Positions 54,269 to 63,784 of a DNA stretch of 64,000 nucleotides are shown in pieces. Positions within the stretch are counted from its first letter, which is position 1; the number at the start of each line of letters is the position of its first letter. A program made the translations under genes and the position numbers. Origin of the DNA: an uncultured Bacteroidia bacterium (GTDB taxonomy: Bacteria > Bacteroidota > Bacteroidia > NS11-12g > UBA9320); the NCBI GenBank assembly GCA_943789165.1, contig CALSTB010000003.1, positions 124,001 to 188,000 on the forward strand, given 5' to 3'. Under the pieces are notes generated by a model. It was given only the letters and a program-made list of their open reading frames with translations. It was not told the DNA's origin and ran no database searches.

Positions 54269-57018
54269 AATGCAGTTGCACCAGCATCCGCATAAGTTGA
54301 TCCAACTTCTACATAAACAGTATCAGAACCATTTAGAGTAATGATCGGAGTAGTGTTGTCATTCGCTAAGATTAAAGCGTAATCTTCAAATTCTCCAATT
54401 CTGTTAGCACCGGCAACTCCACTTGAAGCACCACATGGCATGTTAGGATCATTGTTATAGCTAATACCAACTCTCATTCTAGTTGTTCCTTCAAATGAAT
54501 TTGCTAAGTCAGGTACAGTAAAGCTACCCATAACAACTTTGTTTTGAGTTGTGCCTTCATTTAATACCAACTCACCGTTGTCATCAAAATCACCATCAAT
54601 GTTCCAATCAATCCATACCTTACGGTTCACTTTGTTGGCACTTGTTTGTCTAGCGATTGTTAAGTTGTAAGTGCCACCAAACGTTAATTCAGCAGCTCTG
54701 ATGTCTTCGATGAAATTAGTGTATCCAATTTCTTCAGTTGACTCGTTGTCAATTAAAGTTGCTCTTGGAGTTGCATTGTCTTCCAAGATTACTTGGCTAA
54801 TGGCAACGTCAGTACTAGTAGTTACACCAATAACTGGCTTACAGTAATCAATTACAATGATGTATTGGTCCTTAATTACCTGTGCGTATGAAGTAGCTGA
54901 ATCTGTTGGAGATAAGTTATTCCATCCTTTTAAAGATACAGTGTACTTACCAGGAGCAGAGAATGCTACTTGAGGATTTGCAGAGAATTCATCAGTTCCA
55001 CCTGTAAAGGTTACAGAAGTACTTGGGAAGAATGTCCACTTAAATGAGTTTGCTTTATCAGCAATACTTGTAAAGGTGATATCGTCACCAGCTTTTGGAC
55101 GTCTGTTGTCAGCTTCAAAATCTAAGTTAGTTTTAGACGTGATTGGCGCAACAACGATGTTTCTACAAGATTTGTTTTTACCAGCACAAGTCTCAACTGT
55201 TAAACAGATGTTGTAAGTCTTGTTACTGAAAGAGATATAATCTAAGTTTTTGGCATTGCTTTCTAAGTTACCATCTACTTCCCATGTATAAAATACTTCT
55301 CCAACTGCGTTTTGAGACGTGTTTTCGAACTTGTTAAATACTGCGTTGTAAATAGTATCTGGACCAGCAAAACTTGCAACTGGAGGCGCTTGGCTTCCAA
55401 TAGTTGAAGTCCAGTGACCTAAAAATCCTTCGTCAGTAGCAGCACCTGAATTCCATAAGAAATATAAAGCGCCAGATTTAGCAACGACTGGGGTAGTAGG
55501 TGCATTAGATGCATCAAATCCATTGTTAGGGTGTAATGCAATTCCAGTTGCATCTTGACCGTCATATACTTTTAAGTTAACACCAGCTTTTACTTTCCAC
55601 TTGTCAAAAGTGAAGGTTATAGAAGTCGCACCACAAGGAGCGATTAAGGCGTCAAGGCCATTTTCGTTTGCAGAATAGTTACCAGAACCATCAGTCTTAC
55701 TAATCATTGTACCTGCAGTACAAGTAATTACGTTACCAGAAATTGAAGTCAAAGTACCAGGACCCATTTCTACGTCACAACCCTTAAGGATTTCGATGTA
55801 GTCCTTTTTAATCATAGTTACAGAAGCACCAATGTCGTTTGAAGAAGTCAAACCAACACACCATTTTCCAACATCTGGGAAACCTGGAATGCCCTTAGCA
55901 GAGAATACTTCTGGGTTTTGATCTGCATCAGAACCACCTTGAGCGATGTCAATGTGTGTTCCAGCTGAATCCGCTTGTTGATACATAAACCACTCCCAAT
56001 AAATCGCACCATTCGTAGAAAGGTCGGTTAACTGGAAAGTATTATATAATTCAACTGCGTTTGAGCTAGATACGAAATCAGCCACTGGAGGTGCAGTTGG
56101 AGTTACGATTTCAACACATTCTAAAGCTGAATCACGACCAATACAATTTTCAGAGTATAAACGTACACAGTATTTACCTGTAGAATTAAACTTAGTTGTA
56201 GCATCAATCGATGTGAAATCAATTGAACCATCATCTAAAATGTCCCATCCGTGGTACGTGTAACCTTCTTGGTTTTTGTTCACCATGTTAACTTTAGTCT
56301 TAACGTACGCAGTGTCTACCATGAAGAAACCAGCAGATACAGTTGTAGCGTTAGTTAAAGTTACGATGTAGTCTTCTGTCTCACCGTAGTAAGGGTTAGA
56401 AGTTCCGTTCAAACAAGATTCACCCGCTGACCAACCTCTTGTATTGTAAGGGGCGGTTGAACGAATACGAATTCTTGAAGTACCTGATCCACTAGCACCA
56501 CAAGGAATTTGAAACTTAAATTCTTTAGCTGCTGGAGGAGTTCCACTTAAAGTTCGGTCAACAACGGCAGGAACCGTCTTGTTTCCTAAAAACTCATCAG
56601 CATCGTCAAAGTCACCATCACGGTTAAGGTCAATCCAAACACCTACTGGAAAGTCTGTGTAGAAATTGTAATTCTGACCACTAATCCAAATACTGAATTC
56701 GCTACCATAAGAAAGCTTAAATCCTGGAGACGTGTTAATCACATTGAAGTGATCTGTGTTTCGACCAGTTGACGTAATGTCATTACATCCATCTGGGCTT
56801 TTGCTGTAAATCACTGTTCCGTTTTGCGAGAATGTTACTTCTTCGATCGCAGAATAACGATATGCCGTAGTATTGTAACCACAACCAAAATAATGGTTGG
56901 CATTGCAATACGTCTGTGCAAATGCGGTGCTTCCCATAAATACTGTTGCCAACAGAATAAACAACTTACCGGAAGCGCGATAAGCTGAATTTTTAAAATT
57001 AGTAAAGGTGATTTTCAT
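54265..57018 (-). CDS. N-terminal part of a giant surface protein: GEVED, PKD and CUB-like domains
   Basis: A 917-residue secreted protein with signal peptide (LFILLATVFMGSTAFAQ). In order: a GEVED domain (VWIDLNRDGDFDDADEFLG, GETEDYIVTL), PKD-like repeats (GYTYHGWDILDDGSIDF), a CUB-like region (DKWKVKAGVNLKVYDGQDA), further PKD units and a second GEVED domain (WIDWNIDGDFDDNGELVLNE, IGEFEDYALIL). It then enters a DUF5011 domain (LNGSDTVYVEVGSTYADAGAT) and stops abruptly. Coding continues in the 52820-54268 frame. It is a typical T9SS surface adhesin-like cargo. Promoter at 57062-57096. Confidence 0.85.
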   Translation of the reverse strand: MKITFTNFKNSAYRASGKLFILLATVFMGSTAFAQTYCNANHYFGCGYNTTAYRYSAIEEVTFSQNGTVIYSKSPDGCNDITSTGRNTDHFNVINTSPGFKLSYGSEFSIWISGQNYNFYTDFPVGVWIDLNRDGDFDDADEFLGNKTVPAVVDRTLSGTPPAAKEFKFQIPCGASGSGTSRIRIRSTAPYNTRGWSAGESCLNGTSNPYYGETEDYIVTLTNATTVSAGFFMVDTAYVKTKVNMVNKNQEGYTYHGWDILDDGSIDFTSIDATTKFNSTGKYCVRLYSENCIGRDSALECVEIVTPTAPPVADFVSSSNAVELYNTFQLTDLSTNGAIYWEWFMYQQADSAGTHIDIAQGGSDADQNPEVFSAKGIPGFPDVGKWCVGLTSSNDIGASVTMIKKDYIEILKGCDVEMGPGTLTSISGNVITCTAGTMISKTDGSGNYSANENGLDALIAPCGATSITFTFDKWKVKAGVNLKVYDGQDATGIALHPNNGFDASNAPTTPVVAKSGALYFLWNSGAATDEGFLGHWTSTIGSQAPPVASFAGPDTIYNAVFNKFENTSQNAVGEVFYTWEVDGNLESNAKNLDYISFSNKTYNICLTVETCAGKNKSCRNIVVAPITSKTNLDFEADNRRPKAGDDITFTSIADKANSFKWTFFPSTSVTFTGGTDEFSANPQVAFSAPGKYTVSLKGWNNLSPTDSATSYAQVIKDQYIIVIDYCKPVIGVTTSTDVAISQVILEDNATPRATLIDNESTEEIGYTNFIEDIRAAELTFGGTYNLTIARQTSANKVNRKVWIDWNIDGDFDDNGELVLNEGTTQNKVVMGSFTVPDLANSFEGTTRMRVGISYNNDPNMPCGASSGVAGANRIGEFEDYALILANDNTTPIITLNGSDTVYVEVGSTYADAGATAL

Positions 57019-57061
57019 AAAATTATTACTTTTTGTTCTACTTGTTAAATTATAAGGGCCT

Positions 57062-57096
57062 CAAAAATAGGAATTCTTACTCTATATCGACACCAA
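57062..57096 (-). promoter_or_regulatory. Promoter of the giant T9SS gene
   Basis: Minus strand: TTG (57096-57094), 24-nt spacer, TATTTTTG (57069-57062). The leader before the ATG at 57018 is about 40 nt and A-rich, without Shine-Dalgarno sequence. Confidence 0.5.
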
Positions 57097-57244
57097 GAGT
57101 TGCCGATGGTTGCCAATAAAATCCCGACCTTATATATCACAAAAACGCTAAATGCCTAATTACAAGCCGTTTGTGCTTTTTTCATGACGCAGACTTTACA
57201 TAAAAAACCTAATTATCTGCGCCCAATTTGTCTTCATCATCGTT

Positions 57245-57252
57245 TACCTTTG
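57245..57252 (+). promoter_or_regulatory. -7 element (TACCTTTG) six bases before the helicase ATG
   Basis: TACCTTTG lies six bases ahead of the ATG at 57259; a TTTG at 57227-57230 is upstream at a short 14-nt spacing. Predicts a nearly leaderless transcript and supports 57259 as start. Confidence 0.5.
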
Positions 57253-57258
57253 ACTTTC

Positions 57259-60200
57259 ATGGAAGAAAAAACCGCAAGAGACCAGTTAAATCGTGAGCAA
57301 AAATTAGCTGTTACTCAAATTGATGGACCGGTCATGGTCATTGCCGGACCTGGGACTGGGAAAACACAAATTTTAGCCAGTCGGGTCGCCCATATTCTGA
57401 ATTCAACGGATAGTTCAGCTCAAAATATTCTTTGCCTTACGTATACCGAAGCAGGCACCATTGCCATGAGAAAGCGACTATTGTCCCTAATCGGACATGA
57501 CGCACATCGAGTTTCAATTCACACCTTTCACGGTTTTTGTAACAGAGTCATTCAAGAAAATCAAGAACATTTCGATTACAAAGAATTAGATGCAGTAAGT
57601 GACCTTGAAAAAATAGAATATCTAAGTGAAATTGCCATCCATCTTGACGACAATCATCTATTAAAAAAGATGAAAGGAAATGTGGGCTATTTAGTCGAAA
57701 GTCTTTCAGGATTATTCGATTGGATGAAAAAAGAAAATGTAACTGCCCATGACATATCAAAGCTTATAAAACAACGAAAAGTTGATATGTTGGAGGGCGA
57801 TGAATTTCGATATAAACGCGCTTATAAAGGCTTTAAAAAAGGCGACATCAACCCCACAAAATTTGAAAAAGCTGAGAAACAACTCAACGATTTAGAAGCA
57901 GCTTGTAACCTCTTTGATGACTATGATACATCAATGGCAAATCACCATAGATATGATTATGCTGATATGATTTTGTGGGTGATAAAGTTATTTCAAACCC
58001 AGCCCAATGTGCTAGCAGATTACCAAGAAAAATTTCATTATCTGTTGGTCGATGAATTCCAAGATACAAGTGGTTCGCAAAACGACATTTTAAACTTACT
58101 CATCAACTATTGGGAAAAACCAAATGTTTTTGTAGTCGGCGACGACGATCAAAGCATTTATCGATTTCAGGGTGCGGAGGTGAAAAACGTAATGGATTTT
58201 GCAAATACCTATGGATCCCATTTGAAGTCCATTATGCTTCAAACAAACTATAGGTCCACACAGCACATATTAAACAGTGCAAAATCTGTCATCGATAACA
58301 ATCAAGATCGGCTGGTCAACCTCCTTACTAAGTTGGATAAAGATCTAAAATCGTCCACTGGACAAGAGGGAGAAAAAACCAAGGTAGTGTCAGTTGACAA
58401 CCCCTATTTAGAAGCCATTTGGGTGGTCGAAGACATAAAATTAAAGATTAAAAACGGGGAAAAAGCTTCCAACTTTGCCGTCATATATGCCAACCATGCG
58501 CATGCTGATTTAATTGGCGAATTACTTCACAAGGAAGATATTCCAGTATATCTAAAAAGGGCACAAAATGTGATTACATCTGACACCGTTAGTCGGATTA
58601 CAACTATTCTTCGGTTTATCGTAAAGGAAAACAAATTCCCGTTCTCAGCCGATTTTGAATTATTTGAATTACTACATTACCCGTATTTTGGAATATCAGG
58701 CTTAAATCTAGCTCGCCTGGCGTATTACATAAATAAAAATAGAACCGAGTTTCTTAGCTGGCGAACCACCATTAATGAAATAGATAAGATTGCGGTTTCA
58801 GACATAAAGATTCCAGAAGATCAAATTCAAAAAATTAAAACAACTAGCCAGTTGATTGAAGAAATAGTAACCTATGCAACGCTTCATTCACCACAAATGG
58901 TGGTTCGTAAAATTGTTGAATCCCTTCAATTAACGCACTTTGCCTTAGACAACAACCAATTTCACTTTGAACTAGAAAGCGTGGTTAGCTTTATCAATTT
59001 TGTGGAATCGGAGTGTAATAAAAATTCGACCACCACCATTGACCAAATACTCACAAAGCTTGATTTGATGAACAAGCACCGTATCCCGATATCTAAAGAA
59101 AACATAGTTTATGATAAAACCGGTATCAATTTACTTACGGCTCATTCGAGTAAAGGATTAGAATTTAAACATGTATACGTTGTTCGATGTATAGATAAAG
59201 CTTGGGAGAAAAGGAAAAAACATGGCACCCCATTTGGGATTCACAAACTCTTTAATTCAGATGATGACTTGGTCGCACAAGAGGAGTTAAGAAGGTTATT
59301 TTATGTGGCAATGACCCGTGCAGAACGGAGCTTAACATTGACTTATTACAATGAGGAGACCAATGGCAAAGAAGTATCTCGCAGCATGTTCATCGACGAA
59401 GTGCTTGAGTCGAATTCTTCAGAATATAGACATGAGTTAGTGCCACAAACAAATTCAACAAAGAAGTTAGCACGTGTTTTTACCGAAAGTTCCGACCACA
59501 CTCTCGACATCTTAGACCCACCTTTCCTTGACGACTATCTATCGTCTTACAAACTCAGTGTGAGTCATTTAAATAGTTACTTGGAGTGCCCAACTCGATT
59601 CTATTTCCAGAATATTTTACGAGTTCCATCCTCGAAAAATGTGTACATGAGTTTTGGGATAGCTGTTCACAACACGTTGGATCAGGTTGTCAAAATATTA
59701 AACGAAGACCAAGACAAATTGACAACCAATGCCATGCGCGACATCTACACGTTTTACCTAAAAAAAGAACGTTCGGTTTTTACCGATAAGGAGTATGAAG
59801 ATTTTCTAACGCTTGGGAAGGCTGTTTTAAGCGAATTCATTTCTCATAAAAAGTCCAATTGGCAGACATTAGATAAAATTGAAACCGAGGTAGTGATTGA
59901 TCGAGTGGAAGTTGAAGGAGTGCCCATAAAAGGTCAGTTGGATAAAATTGAATTTACAGGTAAAACAGTCAATGTAGTGGATTATAAAACGGGAGACGCC
60001 AAAAACGGACTGAAGAAACTCAGTGCTCCAACCGAGGGCGCTGGACCTGACGACACCATTACTAAGCAATTTGGTGGTCCATATTGGCGACAAATAATGT
60101 TTTATTCATTGCTCGTAAACCACGATAAAACTAGAGATTATGCCATGGTAAGCGGTGAGATGGATTTCGTTGAACCATCTGACTCAGGAGAGTTTTTATC

Positions 60201-60357
60201 TCAAAAAGTGCTGATTAACCCAGAAAATGAGACCCAAATGAAATCAATTGTTCAATCGGTGTATCATAAAATAATGGACAAGCAGTTTTCGAAAGGTTGC
60301 ATGGATCCTGAATGTTACTGGTGTAATTTCACCAAAAACCTCTATCCAAATAAATGA
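57259..60357 (+). CDS. UvrD/Rep-type helicase fused to a PD-(D/E)XK nuclease with a likely Fe-S cluster
   Basis: A 1032-residue superfamily 1 helicase. Motifs: Q-motif LNREQKLAV, Walker A GPGTGKTQIL near residue 30, TFHGFCNRVI, DEFQDTSGSQN near 262, GDDDQSIYRFQGAE, TNYRST, TAHSSKGLEFKHVYV and FYVAMTRAERSL. From about residue 765 an AddB/PDDEXK_1-like nuclease follows, with catalytic GQLDKIE and VVDYKTGDAK. Four cysteines, one in YLECPTRFYF and three in GCMDPECYWCNF, fit an iron-staple cluster. Likely processes DNA ends in repair. An in-frame start at 57184 is rejected for the promoter-backed ATG. Confidence 0.93.
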   Translation: MEEKTARDQLNREQKLAVTQIDGPVMVIAGPGTGKTQILASRVAHILNSTDSSAQNILCLTYTEAGTIAMRKRLLSLIGHDAHRVSIHTFHGFCNRVIQENQEHFDYKELDAVSDLEKIEYLSEIAIHLDDNHLLKKMKGNVGYLVESLSGLFDWMKKENVTAHDISKLIKQRKVDMLEGDEFRYKRAYKGFKKGDINPTKFEKAEKQLNDLEAACNLFDDYDTSMANHHRYDYADMILWVIKLFQTQPNVLADYQEKFHYLLVDEFQDTSGSQNDILNLLINYWEKPNVFVVGDDDQSIYRFQGAEVKNVMDFANTYGSHLKSIMLQTNYRSTQHILNSAKSVIDNNQDRLVNLLTKLDKDLKSSTGQEGEKTKVVSVDNPYLEAIWVVEDIKLKIKNGEKASNFAVIYANHAHADLIGELLHKEDIPVYLKRAQNVITSDTVSRITTILRFIVKENKFPFSADFELFELLHYPYFGISGLNLARLAYYINKNRTEFLSWRTTINEIDKIAVSDIKIPEDQIQKIKTTSQLIEEIVTYATLHSPQMVVRKIVESLQLTHFALDNNQFHFELESVVSFINFVESECNKNSTTTIDQILTKLDLMNKHRIPISKENIVYDKTGINLLTAHSSKGLEFKHVYVVRCIDKAWEKRKKHGTPFGIHKLFNSDDDLVAQEELRRLFYVAMTRAERSLTLTYYNEETNGKEVSRSMFIDEVLESNSSEYRHELVPQTNSTKKLARVFTESSDHTLDILDPPFLDDYLSSYKLSVSHLNSYLECPTRFYFQNILRVPSSKNVYMSFGIAVHNTLDQVVKILNEDQDKLTTNAMRDIYTFYLKKERSVFTDKEYEDFLTLGKAVLSEFISHKKSNWQTLDKIETEVVIDRVEVEGVPIKGQLDKIEFTGKTVNVVDYKTGDAKNGLKKLSAPTEGAGPDDTITKQFGGPYWRQIMFYSLLVNHDKTRDYAMVSGEMDFVEPSDSGEFLSQKVLINPENETQMKSIVQSVYHKIMDKQFSKGCMDPECYWCNFTKNLYPNK

Positions 60358-60390
60358 CTCTAGCTAAAAACTAATTGTGACTTCATTGGT

Positions 60391-60398
60391 TACCTTTG
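60391..60398 (+). promoter_or_regulatory. -7 element (TACCTTTG) of the nfu gene
   Basis: TACCTTTG ends 18 nt before the ATG at 60417. The element covers the alternative TTG start at 60396, which supports the later ATG. Confidence 0.5.
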
Positions 60399-60416
60399 TA
60401 CCCATTTTATTATAAC

Positions 60417-60986
60417 ATGACTTTAGACGAAATAGTAACGGTATATTCAGAAGCAACTCCGAACCCAGAATCAATGAAATTTGTTTCAAACAGAATGATT
60501 TTGGCAAACGACAGTGTTGACTTTAGGTCGAAAGACAAGGTCCAAGATTCACCATTTGCGACGGCGTTATTTGAATTCCCTTATGTAAAAGGGGTATTCA
60601 TCATGAACAATTTTGTGAGTGTTACAAAATCTGTGGATTATGAGTGGTTTGACATTATCCCGACTCTTAAAAAATTCGTTCAAGATTATCTGCAAGACGG
60701 GAAGGACATTGTTACTGCGTCGAAAAAAGTGGAATTAACGGATGAAGAAGAGTCTGATGTTGTTCGAAAGATCAAACAATTGTTAGATGACCACGTTAAA
60801 CCAGCTGTTGAAATGGATGGTGGTGCGATATCCTTCAAAAGCTTCGAAGACGGTGTGGTCAATGTTGTCATGAAAGGATCTTGTAGTGGTTGTCCGAGCA
60901 GTACAATGACGTTAAAGGCCGGCATTGAGAATTTATTAAAAAGGATGATTCCTGAAGTTGAGGCCGTTGAAGCCGAAGCTGGATAA
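60417..60986 (+). CDS. nfu: NifU-family Fe-S scaffold protein (Nfu)
   Basis: A 189-residue iron-sulfur carrier. The N-terminal Nfu_N domain starts EATPNPESMKFVSNRM (the TPNP motif), and the C-terminal NifU-like domain has DGGAISFKSFEDGVVNV and the cluster-binding GSCSGCPSSTMTLKAGIE (CxxC). It delivers clusters to target enzymes. No other Fe-S assembly gene is next to it. It is convergent with the T9SS type B gene, 2 nt apart. Confidence 0.93.
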   Translation: MTLDEIVTVYSEATPNPESMKFVSNRMILANDSVDFRSKDKVQDSPFATALFEFPYVKGVFIMNNFVSVTKSVDYEWFDIIPTLKKFVQDYLQDGKDIVTASKKVELTDEEESDVVRKIKQLLDDHVKPAVEMDGGAISFKSFEDGVVNVVMKGSCSGCPSSTMTLKAGIENLLKRMIPEVEAVEAEAG

Positions 60987-60988
60987 AG

Positions 60989-62917
60989 CTATCTCATAAT
61001 CGTCAAGGTGCCGCTTTGGTACCGTTTTTCATCTGGCAAACAAGGTGTTTTTAGCACCGCATACCAAATATAAGTCCCACCGGGCACATAATTACCTTGC
61101 CATTTCCCATCCCATTTCTCTTCTATATCTGAAGACTGGTAAATTTGCTCACCCCAAAGGTTGTAAATACTGATTTGAAAGGTATCAACAGTTGACAATC
61201 CAAAGGTCACAGAGAATGTTCCATTTAATCCATCGAGATTTGGACTAAACGCATTGGGCACAAAATAGTCGAGTGACTCCGATAAAAACATCACATTACA
61301 ATCATCATCTGCTGTAAAACCACAGACCTTATCAGTGACTGAAACGGCGTACCAACCTGACTCGGTTACGGTAATGGCCCCTACTTGTTCGCCCGTATTC
61401 CAGCGAATGGCATAGTCTGATGTATCGTTTAGTTGTGTTGTGAGTCGCACGTCTTGCAGTTCGCAAAAACTTAGTTCAGGCGGACCAATGTCAACATTAA
61501 GTGCCGTCCTATTGGTAATCATGATAGAATCGATATAATGACAGACACCCAAATCCGCTCTTAGCCAATAAAGGCCTGGTTCAGTTACTTTCATTACCCC
61601 ATTTTTTGACCCGTCATGCCAGGTAAAGTCATCTGCGTTGATGTTTGGTTTTAAACTTAAATCCACTTCTCCACAAATGAGGGTATCTGCGCCAAGACTA
61701 AACTCTGGCACTTCAATTTCGTTGATTTGCATGGTGTCGGCAGCAGTACAACCATATCGGCTAACTTCGAGCCAATACTCGCCTGGTTTCTTAACAGTAA
61801 TCGTGGGTGTGGTATCGCCATTAGACCATTTATAGTGTTCAAAAACGCGGTTTTCCACTTGCAGAACTCGATTTACTTCGTTACCACAAACGAGGGTGTC
61901 GTCGCCTATAGATATGTCTTTTATGGCTGGGAAGATGTTGATTTCATCTTTAAACGACCCACATTGAGTAAATACCTCAACCCAATAATTTCCATAACCA
62001 CTAACTTGAATCTGCTGGGTCCTTTCACCTGTCGACCAAAGCACTTGTCGAGATGGATGTCCTGCATCTAAGGTTTGAACAAAGTTATCTGAGCAAAAAG
62101 CTGTGTCCGCTCCAATTGCTGTTTTGTGCTTGAAACTTTTACTTCCAATAAAGACCCACGAATCTAATGCTGGATCACCAACATCAGTAATGGCCAACTT
62201 GATGGTATACCAGTCACAAGCTTGGAGTGTCAGGTTTGCTTTTAAAACCACGGTTTGTCCGTTATGCTGTAAGTGCTTATAGCTATTAGACGATGTATTA
62301 TCGTTAAGCACGAAGTATTCTGAATTTCGTTTATGGTTAACGTTGTCAATCGACACTTCCACATTTGAACCCGGAATTTTGGCAACATTTTGTTCGCCAG
62401 TGATGCCCGGACCCGAAATAAAGAAACCGAAAACATCATTGAATCCTCGGTCTACATATCTAATGTATTCTTCAGACGAAAAAATGTACTTAAACTCAAT
62501 TTCTTCGGTTTGGGGTTTAAATTCAAACTGTAATACTGCAGCGTCTATCGTTTGTCTATTCGCAATTTTCTCAAGTGTTTGATCACCAGGGTATTTTAAG
62601 TCTTTGGAATTATCTAATACATCGTTTGGCCCTTTTGCCTCAACTGCCACACCGGTTGACATGATAATGCCTTTGTCTAATCCGAGTTCAGCCTTGTCTC
62701 CATTTTCAAAAAGCGCAATGGCCCTGTTGTGACCTGTGTAGGTGATGTTACGAGTTTGGACACCGTCACCAACCAATACGTTGCCAACCAATACCTGAGC
62801 ACTGAAGCCTTCCCCTACAATTAATTGTGCATAACACCGAGGTGAACCAATTAATGAAATTAGGGCAAACGTTAACAACAAAGTGCTAAATCGTAGATAT
62901 GAATAATGTGTCTTCAA
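60989..62917 (-). CDS. Choice-of-anchor L protein with T9SS type B sorting domain
   Basis: A 642-residue surface protein. Signal peptide (LLLTFALISLIGSPRCYAQ), then a choice-of-anchor L domain (residues about 35-270: VLVGDGVQTRNITYTGHN, GIIMSTG, FEFKPQTEEIEFKYIFSSEEY, DVFGFFISGPG). Next come about four Ig-like repeats each with a WS(N/T)G-type turn (VLWSTGERTQQIQVSGYGNY, YKWSNGDTTPTITV). The C-terminal gliding-motility type B domain reads VPNAFSPNLDGLNGTF and GGTYIWYAVL. Exported by T9SS; ligand unknown. Confidence 0.88.
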   Translation of the reverse strand: MKTHYSYLRFSTLLLTFALISLIGSPRCYAQLIVGEGFSAQVLVGNVLVGDGVQTRNITYTGHNRAIALFENGDKAELGLDKGIIMSTGVAVEAKGPNDVLDNSKDLKYPGDQTLEKIANRQTIDAAVLQFEFKPQTEEIEFKYIFSSEEYIRYVDRGFNDVFGFFISGPGITGEQNVAKIPGSNVEVSIDNVNHKRNSEYFVLNDNTSSNSYKHLQHNGQTVVLKANLTLQACDWYTIKLAITDVGDPALDSWVFIGSKSFKHKTAIGADTAFCSDNFVQTLDAGHPSRQVLWSTGERTQQIQVSGYGNYWVEVFTQCGSFKDEINIFPAIKDISIGDDTLVCGNEVNRVLQVENRVFEHYKWSNGDTTPTITVKKPGEYWLEVSRYGCTAADTMQINEIEVPEFSLGADTLICGEVDLSLKPNINADDFTWHDGSKNGVMKVTEPGLYWLRADLGVCHYIDSIMITNRTALNVDIGPPELSFCELQDVRLTTQLNDTSDYAIRWNTGEQVGAITVTESGWYAVSVTDKVCGFTADDDCNVMFLSESLDYFVPNAFSPNLDGLNGTFSVTFGLSTVDTFQISIYNLWGEQIYQSSDIEEKWDGKWQGNYVPGGTYIWYAVLKTPCLPDEKRYQSGTLTIMR

Positions 62918-62952
62918 CTTAAGCTGAATGGGTAGTAGAGTGCATTAACGAA

Positions 62953-62960
62953 CAAAGTTA
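62953..62960 (-). promoter_or_regulatory. -7 element (TAACTTTG) of the choice-of-anchor L gene
   Basis: TAACTTTG on the minus strand, 35 nt before the ATG at 62917. The nearest TTG (62977-62975) is at a short 14-nt spacing. Confidence 0.45.
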
Positions 62961-63068
62961 CATAGTATTATGGTCAAATAAATGACATGATTTGGTACAA
63001 TTATGCCGCATGGGAATTATTATGTTGCTTTTTTTCATCATCTTGCGACCTGAAAGTAACAAGAATAG

Positions 63069-63734
63069 ATGAAACAAATTTTAACATTACTCACATTAAT
63101 AAGCTTTGCAGCGGTTTCTCAAGCTCAAATCACATGGGACAACGCGACTGCGGATACAGCTCGCGGTTTCGAGAATAATCTTGACATAGAAACACATAAC
63201 GTGATTACCCTTGCCAATGCCGGAACGTACCGTTGGATTAGAACTTACAAAGAGAGCTGCAGTGTAAAAACTGCCATTTGTGACAAGAACTCTTGTTACA
63301 TGGAAACCACAGACTCTGCTGATTTTACAGTTGACGCTAACGAATCTTTTGACATGATCTGTCATTTTTATCCTTACAACACATGTTGCCCTGAAGGTGC
63401 AACAGTTAGTTTGTTAGTGTTTAAGGTGGATGAACCATCTGTTAACAGTACAGCAACTTATATTTTGGATTTATGGTGTGCTAGTTTAAGTGTATCAACG
63501 GTTGATGCAGCTGGTTTTACCATCGCCCCAAACCCTGTACAGAATCAACTTACCTTGTTGGATTTACCCTCAAATGCACAAAACATTCAGGTAATCAATA
63601 TCGTTGGGGAAACTGTTCTTACCAAGGCTGAAGCAAGCTCAGACTTGGACGTTTCAAGTTTACAAGCCGGAATCTACTGGATTGCTGTTGAAACGGAAGG
63701 AACGACATTAACAAAGCGATTTGTAAAACAATAA
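63069..63734 (+). CDS. Small cysteine-rich T9SS type A protein
   Basis: A 221-residue secreted protein. After the signal peptide (ILTLLTLISFAAVSQAQ), residues 20-145 form a single beta-rich domain with eight cysteines (KESCSVKTAICDKNSCYMET, CHFYPYNTCCPEG, LWCASL), probably disulfide-linked. The C-terminus is a T9SS type A domain (GFTIAPNPVQNQLTL, LQAGIYWIAVETEG). The central domain is not recognised by name. Followed by a strong terminator. Confidence 0.8.
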   Translation: MKQILTLLTLISFAAVSQAQITWDNATADTARGFENNLDIETHNVITLANAGTYRWIRTYKESCSVKTAICDKNSCYMETTDSADFTVDANESFDMICHFYPYNTCCPEGATVSLLVFKVDEPSVNSTATYILDLWCASLSVSTVDAAGFTIAPNPVQNQLTLLDLPSNAQNIQVINIVGETVLTKAEASSDLDVSSLQAGIYWIAVETEGTTLTKRFVKQ

Positions 63735-63750
63735 AAGAAACCATTTAAGT

Positions 63751-63780
63751 AAAAAGGCCTGACAATGTCAGGCCTTTTTT
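63751..63780. terminator. Bidirectional terminator
   Basis: AAAAAGGCCTGAC-AAT-GTCAGGCCTTTTT, a 13-bp stem with A and T tails on both sides. It can end transcription of the small T9SS gene (+) and of the outer membrane gene (-). Confidence 0.93.
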
Positions 63781-63784
63781 GTTG

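Noticed and set aside
54262-54275. Programmed ribosomal frameshift in the giant T9SS gene
   Set aside because: No slippery heptamer or following stable structure is evident; a plain one-base change is simpler.
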